A stretch of 64,000 nucleotides of DNA from Microglena sp. YARC. Taxonomy: Eukaryota; Chlorophyta; Chlorophyceae; Chlamydomonadales; Chlamydomonadaceae. Location of the stretch: assembly GCA_022414725.1 (NCBI GenBank), contig CM039464.1, positions 52,346,026 to 52,410,025 on the forward strand, written 5' to 3'. The notes below the pieces were generated by a model. It made no database searches and was not told where the DNA came from. It was given only the letters and a program-made list of their open reading frames with translations. Each line of letters starts with the position of its first letter. Positions within the stretch are counted from its first letter, which is position 1. Both the position numbers and the translations under genes were made by a program. This document shows positions 35,870 to 48,400 of this stretch, piece by piece.

Positions 35870-36715
35870 AAGGCGAGGCGCTCCTCCTGCCAGGCCGTAC
35901 CCCACTGGATAAAAAAGAAGTGTATACACCTGTTTCGGCGTGCCCACGGTGGTAAGGGAGAATCCCACAATCAAGTGACACTTCCCCACGTGGATCGTGT
36001 ACCTTCCTCCTCTGCCCCCTCCTGCCAGGCCATACCGCACTGGAGGTAGTTGTAAACCTGTTTTAGAATTACCCTGGTGGGGCTTGCCTAGGGGTAGAAG
36101 AAACTGACAAACACTAGGCGCTGGCCTACATGCTACTCCTCTTCCCCCTCCTCCTCCTGCCAGGCCATACCACTCTGGAAGTAGTTATACATCTGTTTTA
36201 GCTTACCCCTGGTGGGGCTTGCCTAGGGGTAGAAGGAACTGACTCAGGCAAGGCGCTGGCCTACATGCTTCTCTTCTTCCCCCTCCTCCTCCTGCCAGGC
36301 CATACCCCTCTGAAAATAGTTGTACACCTGTTTTAGCATGCCCCTGGTGGGGCTTGCCTGGAGATGGAAGGAACTGACAAACGCTAGGCGCTGGCCTACA
36401 TGCTACTCCTCTTCCCCCTCCTCCTCCTGCCAGGCCATACCCCACTTGAAGAAGTTGAACACCTGTGTCAGTATACCCCTGGTGGACGTGCCTGGGGGTA
36501 GAAGGAACTGACGAAGGCGAGGTGCTGGCGAACATGCTACTCCTCTGCCGCCCTCAGCTTTCCTTGCCCAACCATGACAGGAGGGGATAAAACATCGGCG
36601 CTCCTCCTGTCGGGCCATACTACACTGGAAGTAGTAGTACACCTGTTTTAGTATGCCTGATGGGGTATGCCTGGGGGTAGAAGGAACTGACAAAGGCGAG
36701 GCGCTGGCGTACATG
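35870..36715 (-). repeat. Tandem copies of the terminal exon of the Rit1-like gene, about 6 extra
   Basis: A unit of about 135-150 bp, read on the minus strand, encodes VRQRLAFVSSFYPQARPTRG plus MLKQVYNYFQ and the WQEEEGEEE-stop tail. It repeats downstream of the true stop at 36716, with copies near 36600, 36440, 36310, 36170, 36030 and 35890. The substitutions are mild and many copies keep recognisable codons. Confidence 0.9.
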
Positions 36716-38556
36716 CTACTCCTCTTCCCCCTCCTCCTCCTGCCAGGCCATACCACTCTGAAAATAGTTGTACACCTGTTTTAGCATGCCCCTGGTGGGG
36801 CGTGCCTGGGGGTAGAAGGAACTGACGAAGGCAAGGCGCTGGCGAACGTTCTGCTTCGTCACCACATCCAGGTTCAAATCCTCCAGGTCAGTGAACAGAT
36901 TGCGCATACGGGGGGCCTGCCAGCTGCTGGGCTGGGCCCCCCCTGTACTGCTGGACTCCACCTCGGTGGGACTGAAGCAGGCCAGCAGGAGGGCTACAGC
37001 TACACAAACACAAGTATCAGTGCCCTCTTGGTCGTGGATCAGGATCTTGTGGCCGAGGCTGAGGTGGTGGGAAAGGAAGGCCAGGGCGGGGGCTAGGCCC
37101 TCCATCAAGGCAGTACGCTGGTGCTTGGAGTCCTTTAGGTACAGCCACATGTAGGGGCCGTACACCTCCGGCTCTGGCTCCGAGACCGCTCCGGGCCCAC
37201 CAGCGGGGGTATCGATGGAGGGAGGGAATGAGGAGCTGCCCTGAAGCTGCTTTCCACCTTCCTCCCCCCCCTTGCTGGTGAATAGCTGGCGCTTGGCCTC
37301 CCTAGGGTGGAAGCGGCTCTGAGGTCGGTTCAACACGTTTTGGGTTTCGGAGCAGAGCCCCTGCTCTCTGGTAGCATTCCTCCCCCCAACCCTCGCTCCC
37401 CCCACTGCTGCCTCCACCAGGCCCCCCCCCCACCGCCATTGGGCAGCCCCCCTTGGGGTGGTTGGGATGGTTGGCTGCCAACTGACACATCTGCCAGTCC
37501 ATTAGATCCCCTCGGTGACTGCTCACCCTCCAAGGAGGTTCCATCACTTGGGCGGGTCCGTCCCGCCAGGCCCCCCACCGACCCAACGGTACTATTGCGG
37601 CTGCTGCGGCTGACAGGACAGAAGCCCCCCTTCCCGAAGGACGCGGCAGTACAGGCTCCTGGAACCATGGCCCCCCCCAACTCAGGCATAGACTCTTGGG
37701 CGGCTTTTTCAGCTACAGCCGTAGCTACAGCCGAAGCCGTGCTGATGCTGGCACCAGCGACGATGCAGTGGTAGAAGGCATCACTGCGTCTGGAGGAAAC
37801 ACGGTTCATGACGGCCTCCTTGCGAGCACAGTAGTCAGCCTGTGTTTAGAGGCGGTGTGTGTTTAGGGTTGGTGGGTGTTTAGGGTTGGTGGGTGTTTAG
37901 GATCGGTGCATGGATGGTGTAGGTGTGTGGGTGTGGTGTAGGTGCGTGGAGGTGAGTGGGTTGGGAGGTGTGTGTGTGGGGAGGGTGGGGGAACTTGCGA
38001 GCACAGTAGTCAGCATGTATGTGTGTGTGGGGGAGGTCTGTGTGGGGGGAGGTCTGTGTGGGGGGAGGTATGTATGTGGGGTAGGTGTGGGTATGTTTAG
38101 GGTCAGTGGGCGTGTGGGGTGTAGGATGGGTGGGAGGGTAGGTGTGTGTGTGGGTGGTCGTGTGCATGGGGTGTGTGGGTGTGGGGGCAAATAAAAAAAA
38201 ATCTGAGCATAGGTTTTAGAAAAAGCCCCCCCCCCTCCCATGTGTATATATATATATGGTAGATATGTGTGTGTATATATATGTACATATATCAAATGTG
38301 GTACGAAGGCTACAACCAGCTACGGCCAACATTACGTACCTGGGCCATCTGCATCTTGATCGCGTCGATCTCCAACTTGGTGCACTCCAGGGGTATACAT
38401 ATGTAATCCATGGGCGCTGGATCCACGTAATGTGCATCGAAGGTGAACGTTGGGGCAGGAGAGAGGGCAGGGCAATCGAGTTGCAGGTCCTCGGAAACTA
38501 AGCCCAGGGGAAAGGTTACATTGGGGTCCAGCCGGAAAAGCTCAGCGGAGTCTAGT
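36716..38556 (-). CDS. Rit1-like initiator-tRNA ribosylphosphate transferase, C-terminal part (partial gene)
   Basis: Exon 38556-38340 (72 codons, LDSAELFRLDPN to MAQ|gtacgt) joins in phase 0 to 37839 (cag|GCTGAC) and runs to a TAG at 36718-36716. The last ~230 residues match the C-terminal phosphatase-like domain of Rit1, which adds a 2'-O-ribosyl phosphate to initiator tRNA A64: a KILIHDQEGTDTCVCVAVAL loop in place of an active HCxxGxDRS loop, then VTKQNVRQRLAFVSSF, ARPTRG and MLKQVYNYF. Family assignment of the N-terminal exons is not evident from sequence. Length 37839-36716 is one base short of a multiple of three, and the frame changes at a C/G homopolymer near 37418-37435. I read that as a one-base assembly error, though a small intron is possible. 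An upstream exon at 53749-53846 fits in phase. Confidence 0.7.
37855..38230 (-). repeat. GT-rich minisatellite with an exon-edge copy in an intron of the Rit1-like gene
   Basis: The intron between 38339 and 37840 is filled with 'gtgtgtggg'-type repeats. At 37990-38012 it holds a copy of the following exon's first bases (tgcgagcacagtagtcagc), a short acceptor-edge duplication. Confidence 0.75.
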
Positions 38557-38589
38557 CTGTAAATTGGGTTGGGTGAGGTGGATGAAGCA

Positions 38590-39400
38590 GGGTGGGGGCG
38601 AAGGTGAAGGTGGGGGCGGGGGAGAGGGCAGGGCAATCAAGTTGCAGGTCTTCGGAAACTAAGCCCAGGGGAAAGGTTACATTGGGGTCCAGTCAGTAAA
38701 GCTCATCGGAGTCGAGTCTGTAAGTTGGGTTGGGTGAGTTTGGGGTGAGTTTGGGTGAGTTTGGGCAGGTTGGGGTGAGTTGGGGTTCGGTGAGTTGAGA
38801 TGAGTTAGGGTGAGGTTGGGTGTGTCAGGGTGAGTTGAGTTTGGGTGAGTTTGGGTGAGGTGGGTGAGGCGGGTGAGGCGGGGTGGGGGCGAAGGTGAAG
38901 GTGGGGGCGGGGGAGAGGGCAGGGCAATCGAGTTGCAGGTCCTCGGAAACTAAGCCCAGGGGAAAGGTTACATTGGGGTCGAGCCGGAAAAGCTCATCGG
39001 AGTCGAGTCTGTAAATTGGGTTGGGTGAGGTTGGGTTTGGGCTGGGCTGGGCTGGGCTGGGTGTGTTTGGGTGAGTTTTGGGTGAGTTTGGGGTGAGGTT
39101 TGGGTGTGTTTGGGTGAGTTTGGGTGAGGTGGGGTGAGTTTTGGGTGTGTTCGGGTGAGGTTGGGCAGGTTGGGGTGAGTTGGGGTGAGTTGCGGTTGAG
39201 TGAGTTGGGGTGAGGTTGACGTGAGTTGGGTGAGTTGGGGTGAGGTTGGCGTGAGTTGGGGTGAGTTGGGGTGAGTTGGGGTGAGTTGGGGTGAGTTGGG
39301 GTGAGGTGAGGTTGGGTGGATTGGGTGAGATAAGGCGGGGTGAGTTTGGTGAGTTTGGGTGAGTTTGGGTGAGTTTGGGTTGGGTCAAGTTAGCCCATAC
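38590..39400 (-). repeat. Duplicated 5' edge of the Rit1-like exon plus GGGTGAGTT-rich repeats
   Basis: The acceptor and about 120 bp of the exon at 38340-38556 (LDSDELFRLDPNVTFPLGL and onward) recur at about 38590-38735 and 38887-39030. Between and beyond them are degenerate 'ttgggtgagtttgggtgag' repeats up to 39400. The 39030 copy keeps the acceptor intact. Confidence 0.88.
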
Positions 39401-39424
39401 CATACCTACTTAGCTTTAGGTGCC

Positions 39425-42400
39425 ATAACATACATAAGATGTCAGGTTGCAAGCAAGATAAGGCAGTGCAACAAGCAGAATGAACAAAGCAGGTATGCGC
39501 CCAAGGTGCTTGTGTGTGCGCGCCCATGTAACAAACATATAGATGTCAGGTGCAAGAAAGACAAGGCAGTGCAACAAGCAGAATGAAATAAGCAGGTATG
39601 CGCCCAAGGTGCTTGTGTGTGCGCGCCCATGTAACAACATATAGATGTCAGGTGCAAGAAAGACAAGGCAGTGCAACAAGCAGAATGAACTAAGCAGGTA
39701 TGCGCCCAAGGTGCTTGTGTGTGCGCGCCCATTCTAACAAACATATAGATGTCAGGTGCAAGCAAGACAAGGCAGTGCAACAAGCAGAATGAACAAAGCA
39801 GGTATGCGCCCAAGGTGCTTGTGTGTGCGCGCCCATGTAACAAACATATAGATGTTAGGTGCAAGCAAGACAAGGCAGTGCAACAAGCAGAATGAACTAA
39901 GCAGGTATGCGCCCAAGGTGCTTGTGTGTGCGCGCCCATGTAACAAACATATAGATGTCAGGTGCAAGCAAGACAAGGCAGTGCAACAAGCAGAATGAAC
40001 AAAGCAGGTATGCGCCCAAGGTGCTTGTGTGTGCGTGCCCATGTAACAAACATATAGATGTCAGGTGAAAGAAAGACAAGGCAGTGCAACAAGCAGAATG
40101 AACAAAGCAGGTATGCGCCCAAGGTGCTGGTGTGTGTGTGCCCATGTAACAAACATATAGATGTCAGGTGCAAGCAAGACAAGGCAGTGCAACAAGCAGA
40201 ATGAACTAAGCAGGTAAACCATAGACAAGGCAGTGCAAACAAGTAGAATGAACAAAGCAGGTAGGTGCTTGTGTGTGCGTGCCCATGTAACAAACATATA
40301 GATGTCAGGGTGCAAGAAAGCAAGCAGTGCAACAAGCAGAATGAACAAAGCAGGTACAAAGTAACAGAGACAATGCAAGCCCAGGTATGCGCCCCTTTGT
40401 GTGTGCGGCCCATGTAAACAGACCAGGTGCAAGGACAAGGCAGTGCAACAAGCAGAATGAACAAAGCATATGTAACAAACTCAGGTGCAAGAAAGACAAG
40501 GCAGTGCAACAAGCAATGCAGGTAGAGGTGCTTGTGTGTGCGTGCCCATGTAACAACATATAGATGTCAGGTGCAAGAAAGACAAGGCAGTGCAACAAGC
40601 AGAATGAACAAAGCAGGTATGCGCCCAAGGTGCTTGTGTGTGCGCGCCCATGTAACAAACATATAGATGTCAGGTGCAAGAAAGACAAGGCAGTGCAACA
40701 AGCAGAATGAACAAAGCAGGTATGCGCCCAAGGTGCTTGTGTGTGCGCCCATGTAACAAACATATAGATGTCAGGTGGCAAGCAAGACAAGGCAGTGCAA
40801 CAAGCAGAATGAACTAAGCAGTATGCGCCCAAGGTGCTTGTGTGTGCGCGCCCATGTAACAAACATTATAGATGTCAGGTGCAAGCAAAGACAAGGCAGT
40901 GCAACAAGCAGAATGAACAAAGCAGGTATGCGCCCAAGGTGCTTGTGTGTGCGTGCCATGTAACAAACATATAGATGTCAGGTTGCAAGAAAGACAAGGC
41001 AGTGCAACAAGCAGAATGAACAAAGCAGGTATGCGCCCAAGGTGCTTGTGTGTGCGCGCCCATGTAACAAACATATAGATGTCAGGTGCAAGCAAGACAA
41101 GGCAGTGCAACAAGCAGAATGAACTAAGCAGGTATGCGCCCAAGGTGCTTGTGTGTGCGCGCCCATGTAACAAACATATAGATGTCAGGTGCAAGAAAGA
41201 CAAGGCAGTGCAACAAGCAGAATGAACAAAGCAGGTATGCGCCCAAGGTGCTTGTGTGTGCGCGCCCATGTAACAAACATATAGATGTCAGGTTGCAAGA
41301 AAGACAAGGCAGTGCAACAAGCAGAATGAACAAAGCAGGTATGCGCCGAAAGGTGCTTGTGTGTGCGCGCCCATGTAACAAACATATAGATGTCAGGTGC
41401 AAGCAAGACAAGGCAGTGCAACAAGCAGAATGAACTAAGCAGGTATGCGCCCAAGGTGCTTGTGTGTGCGTGCCCATTCTACAAACATATAGATGTCAGG
41501 TGCAAGCAAGACAAGGCAGTGCAACAAGCAGAATGAACAAAGCAGGTATGCGCCCAAGGTGCTTGTGTGTGCGCGCCCATGTAACAAACATATAGATCAG
41601 GTTGCAAGCAAGACAAAGTGCAACAAGCAGAGCATGGTATGCGCCCAAGGTGCTTGTGTGTGCGCGCCCATGTAACAAACATATAGATGTCAGGTGCAAG
41701 CAAGACAAGGCAGTGCAACAAGCAGAATGAACAAAGCAGGTATGCGCCCAAGGTGCTTGTGTGTGTGCGCCCATGTAACAAACATATAGATGTCAGGTGC
41801 AAGCAAGACAAGGCAGTGCAACAAGCAGAATGAACAAAGCAGGTATGCGCCCAAGGTGCTTGTGTGTGCGTGCCCATGTAACAAACATATAGATGTCAGG
41901 TGCAAGAAAGACAAGGCAGTGCAACAAGCAGAATGAACAAAGCAGGTATGCGCCCAAGGTGCTTGTGTGTGCGTGCCCATGTAACAAACATATAGATGTC
42001 AGGTGCAAGAAAGACAAGGCAGTGCAACAAGCAGAATGAACAAAGCAGGTATGCGCCCAAGGTGCTTGTGTGTGCGCGCCCATGTAACAAACATATAGAT
42101 GTCAGGTGCAAGAAAGACAAGGCAGTGCAAACAAGCAGAATGAACAAAGCAGGTATGCGCCCAAGGTGCTTGTGTGTGCGTGCCCATGTAACAAACATAT
42201 AGATGTCAGGTTGCAAGAAAGACAAGGCAGTGCAACAAGCAGAATGAACAAAGCAGGTATGCGCCCAAGGTGCTTGTGTGTGCGTGCCCATGTAACAAAC
42301 ATATAGATGTCAGGTGCAAGCAAGACAAGGCAGTGCAACAAGCAGAATGAACAAAGCAGGTATGCGCCCAAGGTGCTTGTGTGTGCGCGCCCATGTAACA

Positions 42401-45400
42401 AACATATAGATGTCAGGTGCAAGCAAGACAAGGCAGTGCAAACAAGCAGAATGAACAAAGCAGGTATGCGCCCAAGGTGCTTGTGTGTGCGCGCCCATGT
42501 AACAAACATATACATGTCAGGTGCAAGCAAGACAAGGCAGTGCAACAAGCAGAATCAACAAAGCAGGTATGCGCCCAAGGTGCTTGTGTGTGCGCGCCCA
42601 TGTAACAAACATATAGATGTCAGGTGCAAGAAAGACAAGGCAGTGCAAACAAGCAGAATGAACAAAGCAGGTATGCGCCCAAGGTGCTTGTGTGTGCGCG
42701 CCCATGTAACAAACATATAGATGTCAGGTGCAAGAAAGACAAGGCAGTGCAACAAGCAGAATGAACAAAGCAGGTATGCGCCCAAGGTGCTTGTGTGTGC
42801 GTGCCCATGTAACAAACATATAGATGTCAGGTGCAAGCAAGACAAGGCAGTGCAACAAGCAGAATGAACAAAGCAGGTATGCGCCCAAGGTGCTTGTGTG
42901 TGCGTGCCCATGTAACAAACATATAGATGTCAGGTGCAAGAAAGACAAGGCAGTGCAACAAGCAGAATGAACAAAGCAGGTATGCGCCCAAGGTGCTTGT
43001 GTGTGCGTGCCCATGTAACAAACATATAGATGTCAGGTGCTAAGAAAGACAAGGCAGTGCAACAAGCAGAATGAACAAAGCAGGTATGCGCCCAAGGTGC
43101 TTGTGTGTGCGCGCCCATGTAACAATAATGTCAATGGCAAGCAAGACAAGGCAGTGGCAACAAGCAGATGACAAAGCAGGTATGCGCCCAGGTGCTTGGT
43201 GTGTGCGGTGCAAGCAAGACAAGGCAGTGCAACAAGCAGAATGAACAAGCAGATGTCAGGGTGCAAGCAAGACAAGGCAGAACAAAGCAGGTATGCGCCC
43301 AAGGTGCTTGTGTGTGCGTGCCCATGTAACAAACATATAGATGTCAGGTGGCAAGAAAGACAAGGCAGTGCAACAAGCAGAATGAACAAAGCAGGTATGC
43401 GCCCAAGGTGCTTGTGTGTGCGCCCAGGAATGAAACATAAGATGCAGGTGCCCATGTAACAACATATAGATGTCAGGTGCAAGCAAGACAAGGCAGTGCA
43501 ACAAGCAGAATGAACAAAGCAGGTATGCGCCCAAGGTGCTTGTGTGTGCGCGCCCATGTAACAAACACTATGCAAGAAAGTTCATAGGCAGTGCAACAGG
43601 TGACTAAGCAAAAGACGAAGGCAGTAAAGCAGGTATGAACAAGCAGAATGAACAAAGCAGGTATGCGCCCAAGGTGGTGCTTAGCAGTGTGTGCGTGCCC
43701 ATGTAACAAACATGGCATAGATTGTCAGGTGCATATAAGCAAGCAACAAGGCAGTGCAACAAGCAGAATGAACAAAGCAGGTATGGTCGCCCAAGGTGCT
43801 TGTGTGTGCGTGCCCATAGTAACAAACAAACATATAGATGTCAGGCAACAAGCAGTTTGGAACAAAGCAGGTGCAAAACAAAGCAGGAAGCGCAAGGCAG
43901 CCAAATTGACATAAGGCAGTGCAAACAAGCAGAATGAACAAAGCAGGTGCGCCCAAGGTGCTTGTGTGTGCGCCCATACATGTCAGGTGCAAGAAAGACA
44001 AGGCTTGCACAGCGCAGAAATGTGTGTTGCTTGTGTGTGCCCATGTAACAAACATATAGATGTCAGGTGCAAGAAAGACAAGGCAGTGCAACAAGCAGAA
44101 TGAACAAAGCAGGTATGCGCCCAAGGTGCTTGTGTGTGCGTGCCCATTGTAACAAAACATATAGGAATGTCCATAGGTTGCAAGCAAGACAAGGCAGTGC
44201 AACAAGCAGAATGAACAAAGCAGGTATGCGCCAAGGTGCTTGTGTGTGCGCCCATTGTAACAAACATATAGATGTCAGGTGCAAGCAAAGACAAGGCAGT
44301 GCAACAAGCAGAATGAACAAAGCAGGTATGCGCCCAAGGTGCTTGTGTGTGTGCGTGCCCATGTAACAAACATATAGATGTCAGGTGCAAGAAACAAAGA
44401 CAAGGCAGTGCAACAAGCAGAATGAACAAAGCAGGTATGCGCCAAGGTGCTTGTGTGTGCGCGCCAGTAACAGAACATATAGATGTCAGGTGCAAGCAGA
44501 CAAGGCAGTGCAACAAGCAGAATGAGACAAAGCAGGTAATGCGCCCAAGGTGCTTGTGTGTGCGTGCCCATGTACAAACATTAGATGTCAGGTGCAAGCA
44601 GACAAGGTGCAGTGTAACAAGAGAACGAACTAAGCAGGTATGGCGCCCAAGGCAGGTGCTTGTGTTGTGCGCGCCCATGGTCAGGTCCAACATGCCCCAT
44701 TGCAACAAGACAAGGCAGTGCAACAAGGCAGAATGAACAAAGCAGGTATTGCGCCCAAGGTGCTTGTGTGTGCGTGCCCATGTAACAAACATATAGATGT
44801 CACTCAGGTGCAAGCAAGACAAGGCAGTGCAACAAGCAGAATGAACAAAGCAGGGTATGCGCCCAAGGTGCTTGTGGTGTGCGTGCCCATGTAAACAAAC
44901 TGTGCGCCAAGGTGCAAGAAAGACAAGGCAGTGCAACAAGCAGAATGAACTAAGCAGGTTGCGCCCAAACAACATGCTTGTGCGTGCCATGTAACAAACA
45001 TATAGCAACAATTGTCAGGTGCAAGAAAGATCCTTAAAGGCTGGCCAGCAGAGAATGTATACATGCATGTGCAGGGTGCAAGCAAAGACAAAGGCAGTGC
45101 AACAAGCAAAATGAACAAAGGCAGGTAATGCGCCCAAGGTGCTTGTGTGTGCGCGCCCATGGTAACACAACATATAGATCATAAGACAAGGGCAGTGCAA
45201 CAAGCAGATGCAGGTATCACACATATATGATACAAAGGGCAAGCAGTGCAACAAGCAGAATGAACAAAGCAGGTATGCGGCCCAAGGTGCTTGTGTGTGC
45301 GCGCCCATGTAACAAACATATAGATGTCAGGTGCAAGAAAGACAAGGCAGTGCAACAAGCAGAATGAACAAGCAAGGTATGCGCCCAAGGTGCTTGTGTG

Positions 45401-48400
45401 TGGCGTGCCATGTAACAAACATATAGATGTCAGGTGCAAGCAGACAAGGCAGTGCAACAAGCAGTGAACAAAGCAGGTATGCGCCAAGGGTGCTTGTGTG
45501 TGCGCGCCCATGTAACAAACATATAGATGTAGGTGCACTGAAAGACGCAGTGCAACAAGCAGAATGTAAGCAGGTATGCGCCCAACGGTGCTTTGTGTGT
45601 TGCGCGCCAAACATATAGATGTCAGGTGAAAGACAAGGCAGTGTGAGGTATGCAACAAGCATGTGAGCAGGTAAAGCATATGTGTGATGTGTGCAAGCAA
45701 GCAAGGCAGTGCAACAAGCTAATGAACAAAGCACGCCCCAAGGTGCTGTGTGTGCGTGCCATGTAACAAACATATAGATGTCAGGTGCAAGCAAGACAAG
45801 GCAGTGCAACAAGCAGAATAACAAAAGCAACAGAAGCAAAGGAAGGAAATGCGGAACAGGGTTGCTTGCGCCCAAGGGTGCTTGTGTGTGCGCGCCCATT
45901 GTACAAACATATAGATGTCAGGTGGCAAGAAAGACAAGGAAGTGCAACAAGCAAGAATGAACAAAGCAGGTATGCGCCCAAGGTTGCTTGTGGTGCGCGT
46001 GCATATAGATGTCAGGTGAAAGATGACAAGGCAGCAACAAGCAGTGAAAAAGCGCGCCCAGGTGCTTGTGTGTGCGTGCCCATGTAAACAAACATATAGA
46101 TGTCAGAGTTGCAGCAAGACAAGGCAAGGTGCAACAGAAATATGCACCCAAGGTGCTTGTGTGTGCGCGCCCATGCATAGATGTGCAGGTGGCAAGCAGA
46201 CCAAGGCAAGTGCAAACCAAGCAGAATGAACAAAGCAGGTATGCGCCCAAGTGCTTGTGTGTGTTGCGCCCATGTAACAACATATAGATGTGCAGAAAGC
46301 AAGGTGCAACAAGCAGAAATGACCTCAGCAGCAGGGTATGCGCCCAAGGTGCTTGTGTGTGCGGTGCCCGAGGGCAGGTGGCAAAAAGTCAGGGTGAAAG
46401 CATGACAAGGCAGTGCAAAATCAAAGTTTTGACCCCACATTCTCCGTCCTGCGCTCTGTTTAATCTGTTCGAACAAGGTTTGGCTTGTGTGTGCGTGGTA
46501 ACAACTTATTTGGGTTTCAGGTTTTTTGCAAGCAAGACAAGGCAGTGGGGGTATCGGCGCAGAAATAAACAAAGCAGCGTATGCGCCCCGGTGCTTTGTG
46601 TGTGCGCGCCCAGATGTCAGGTGCAAAGCAAGACAAGGCAGTTGCAACAGCAGAATGAAACAAAGCAGGATATGCGCCCAAGGTGCTTGTTGTGTGCGCC
46701 TCCCATGTAACAAACATATAGATGTCAGGTGCAAAAAGACAAGGCAGTGTAACAACAGAAAATAAACAAAGCAGGTATGCGCCAAGGTGCTTGTGTGTGC
46801 GCGCCCATGTAACAAACATATAGATGTCAGGTGCAGAGAAAAGACAAGGCAGTGCAACAAGCAGAATGAACAAAGCAGGTATGCGCCCAAGTGGTGCTTG
46901 TGTGTGCGCGCCCATGTAACAAACATATAGAGTTGTCAGGTGCAGAAAGACAAGGCAGTGCAAACAAGCAGAATGAACAAAGCAGGTATGCGCGCCTAAA
47001 GGTGCTTGTGTGTGCGTGCCATGTAACAAACATATAGATGTCAGGTGCAAGAAAGGCAAGGCAGTGCAACAAGCAGAATGAACAAAGCAGGTATGCGCCA
47101 AGGTGCTTGTGTGTGCGCGCCCATGTAACAAACATATAGATGTCAGGTGCAAAGAAAGACCAAGGCAGTGCAACAAGCAGAATGAACAAAGCAGGTATGC
47201 GCCCAAGGTGCTTGTGTGTCGCGTAGCCCATGTAACAAACATATAAGAGTCAGGTGCAGCAAAGGCAGTGCAACAAGTCAGAAATGAACAAAGCAGGTAT
47301 GCGCCCAAGGCTTGTGTGTGCGCGCCCATGTAAAAACATATAGATGTCAGGTGCAAGCAAGAAAGGCAGTGCAATAAACAAGCAGAATGAACAAAGCAGG
47401 TATGCGCACCCAAGGTGCTTGTGTGTGTGTCCTAATGTAAAACATATAGCATGTCAGGTGCAAGAAGACAAGAAAAACCAAGGCAGTGCAAACCAAGCAG
47501 AATGAACAAAGGCAGGTATGCGCCCAAGGTGCTTGTGTGTGCGCGCCCATGTAACAAACATAATAGCTGTCAGGTGCAAGTAAGACAAGGCAGTGCAACA
47601 AGCAGAATGAACAAAGCAGGTATGCGCCCAAGGTGCTTGTGTGTGCGTGCCCATGTAACAAACATATAGATGTCAGGTGCAAGAAGACAAGGCAGTGCAA
47701 CAAGCAGAATGAACAAAGCAGGTATGCGCCCAAGGTGCTTGTGTGTGTGCGTGCCCATGTAACAACATATAGATGTCGGTGCAAGAAAGACAAGGCAGTG
47801 CAACAAGCAGAATGAACAAAGCAGGTATGCGCACCCAAGGTGCCTGTGTGTGTGCGCGCCATGTAACAAACATATAGATGTCAGGTGCAAAGAAGACGAC
47901 AGGCAGTGGCCAACAAGCAGAATGAACAAAGCAGGTATTCGCCCCAAGGGTGCTTGTGTGTGCGTGCCCATGAACATTAGTCCACGTCAGGTTGCAAGCC
48001 AAGACAAGGCAGTGCAACAAGCGAATGAAACTAAGCAGGTAGCCAAGGTGCTGTGTTGCGTGCCCCCCCCAAAAATAAAAAAAAATTTGTAACAACATAT
48101 AGATGTCAGGTGCAAAGAAAGACAAGGCATGCCAAAGTCAGAATAAAAAGCAGGTAATGCGCCAGGTGCTTTGTGTGTGCGTGCCCAATGTAACAAACAT
48201 ATAGAATGTCAGGTGCAAGAAAGGACAAGGGCCATTTGCAAAGCAGAATGAACAAAGCATAGGTATGCGCCCAAAGGTGCTTGTGTGTGCTCGCGCCATG
48301 TAAAACATATAGTGTAGGTGCAAAGCAAGAAAGGCAGTGCAACAAGCAGAAAACGACAAGCAAGGTTTTGCGCCAGGTGTTTTCTTGTGTGTGCCGTGCC

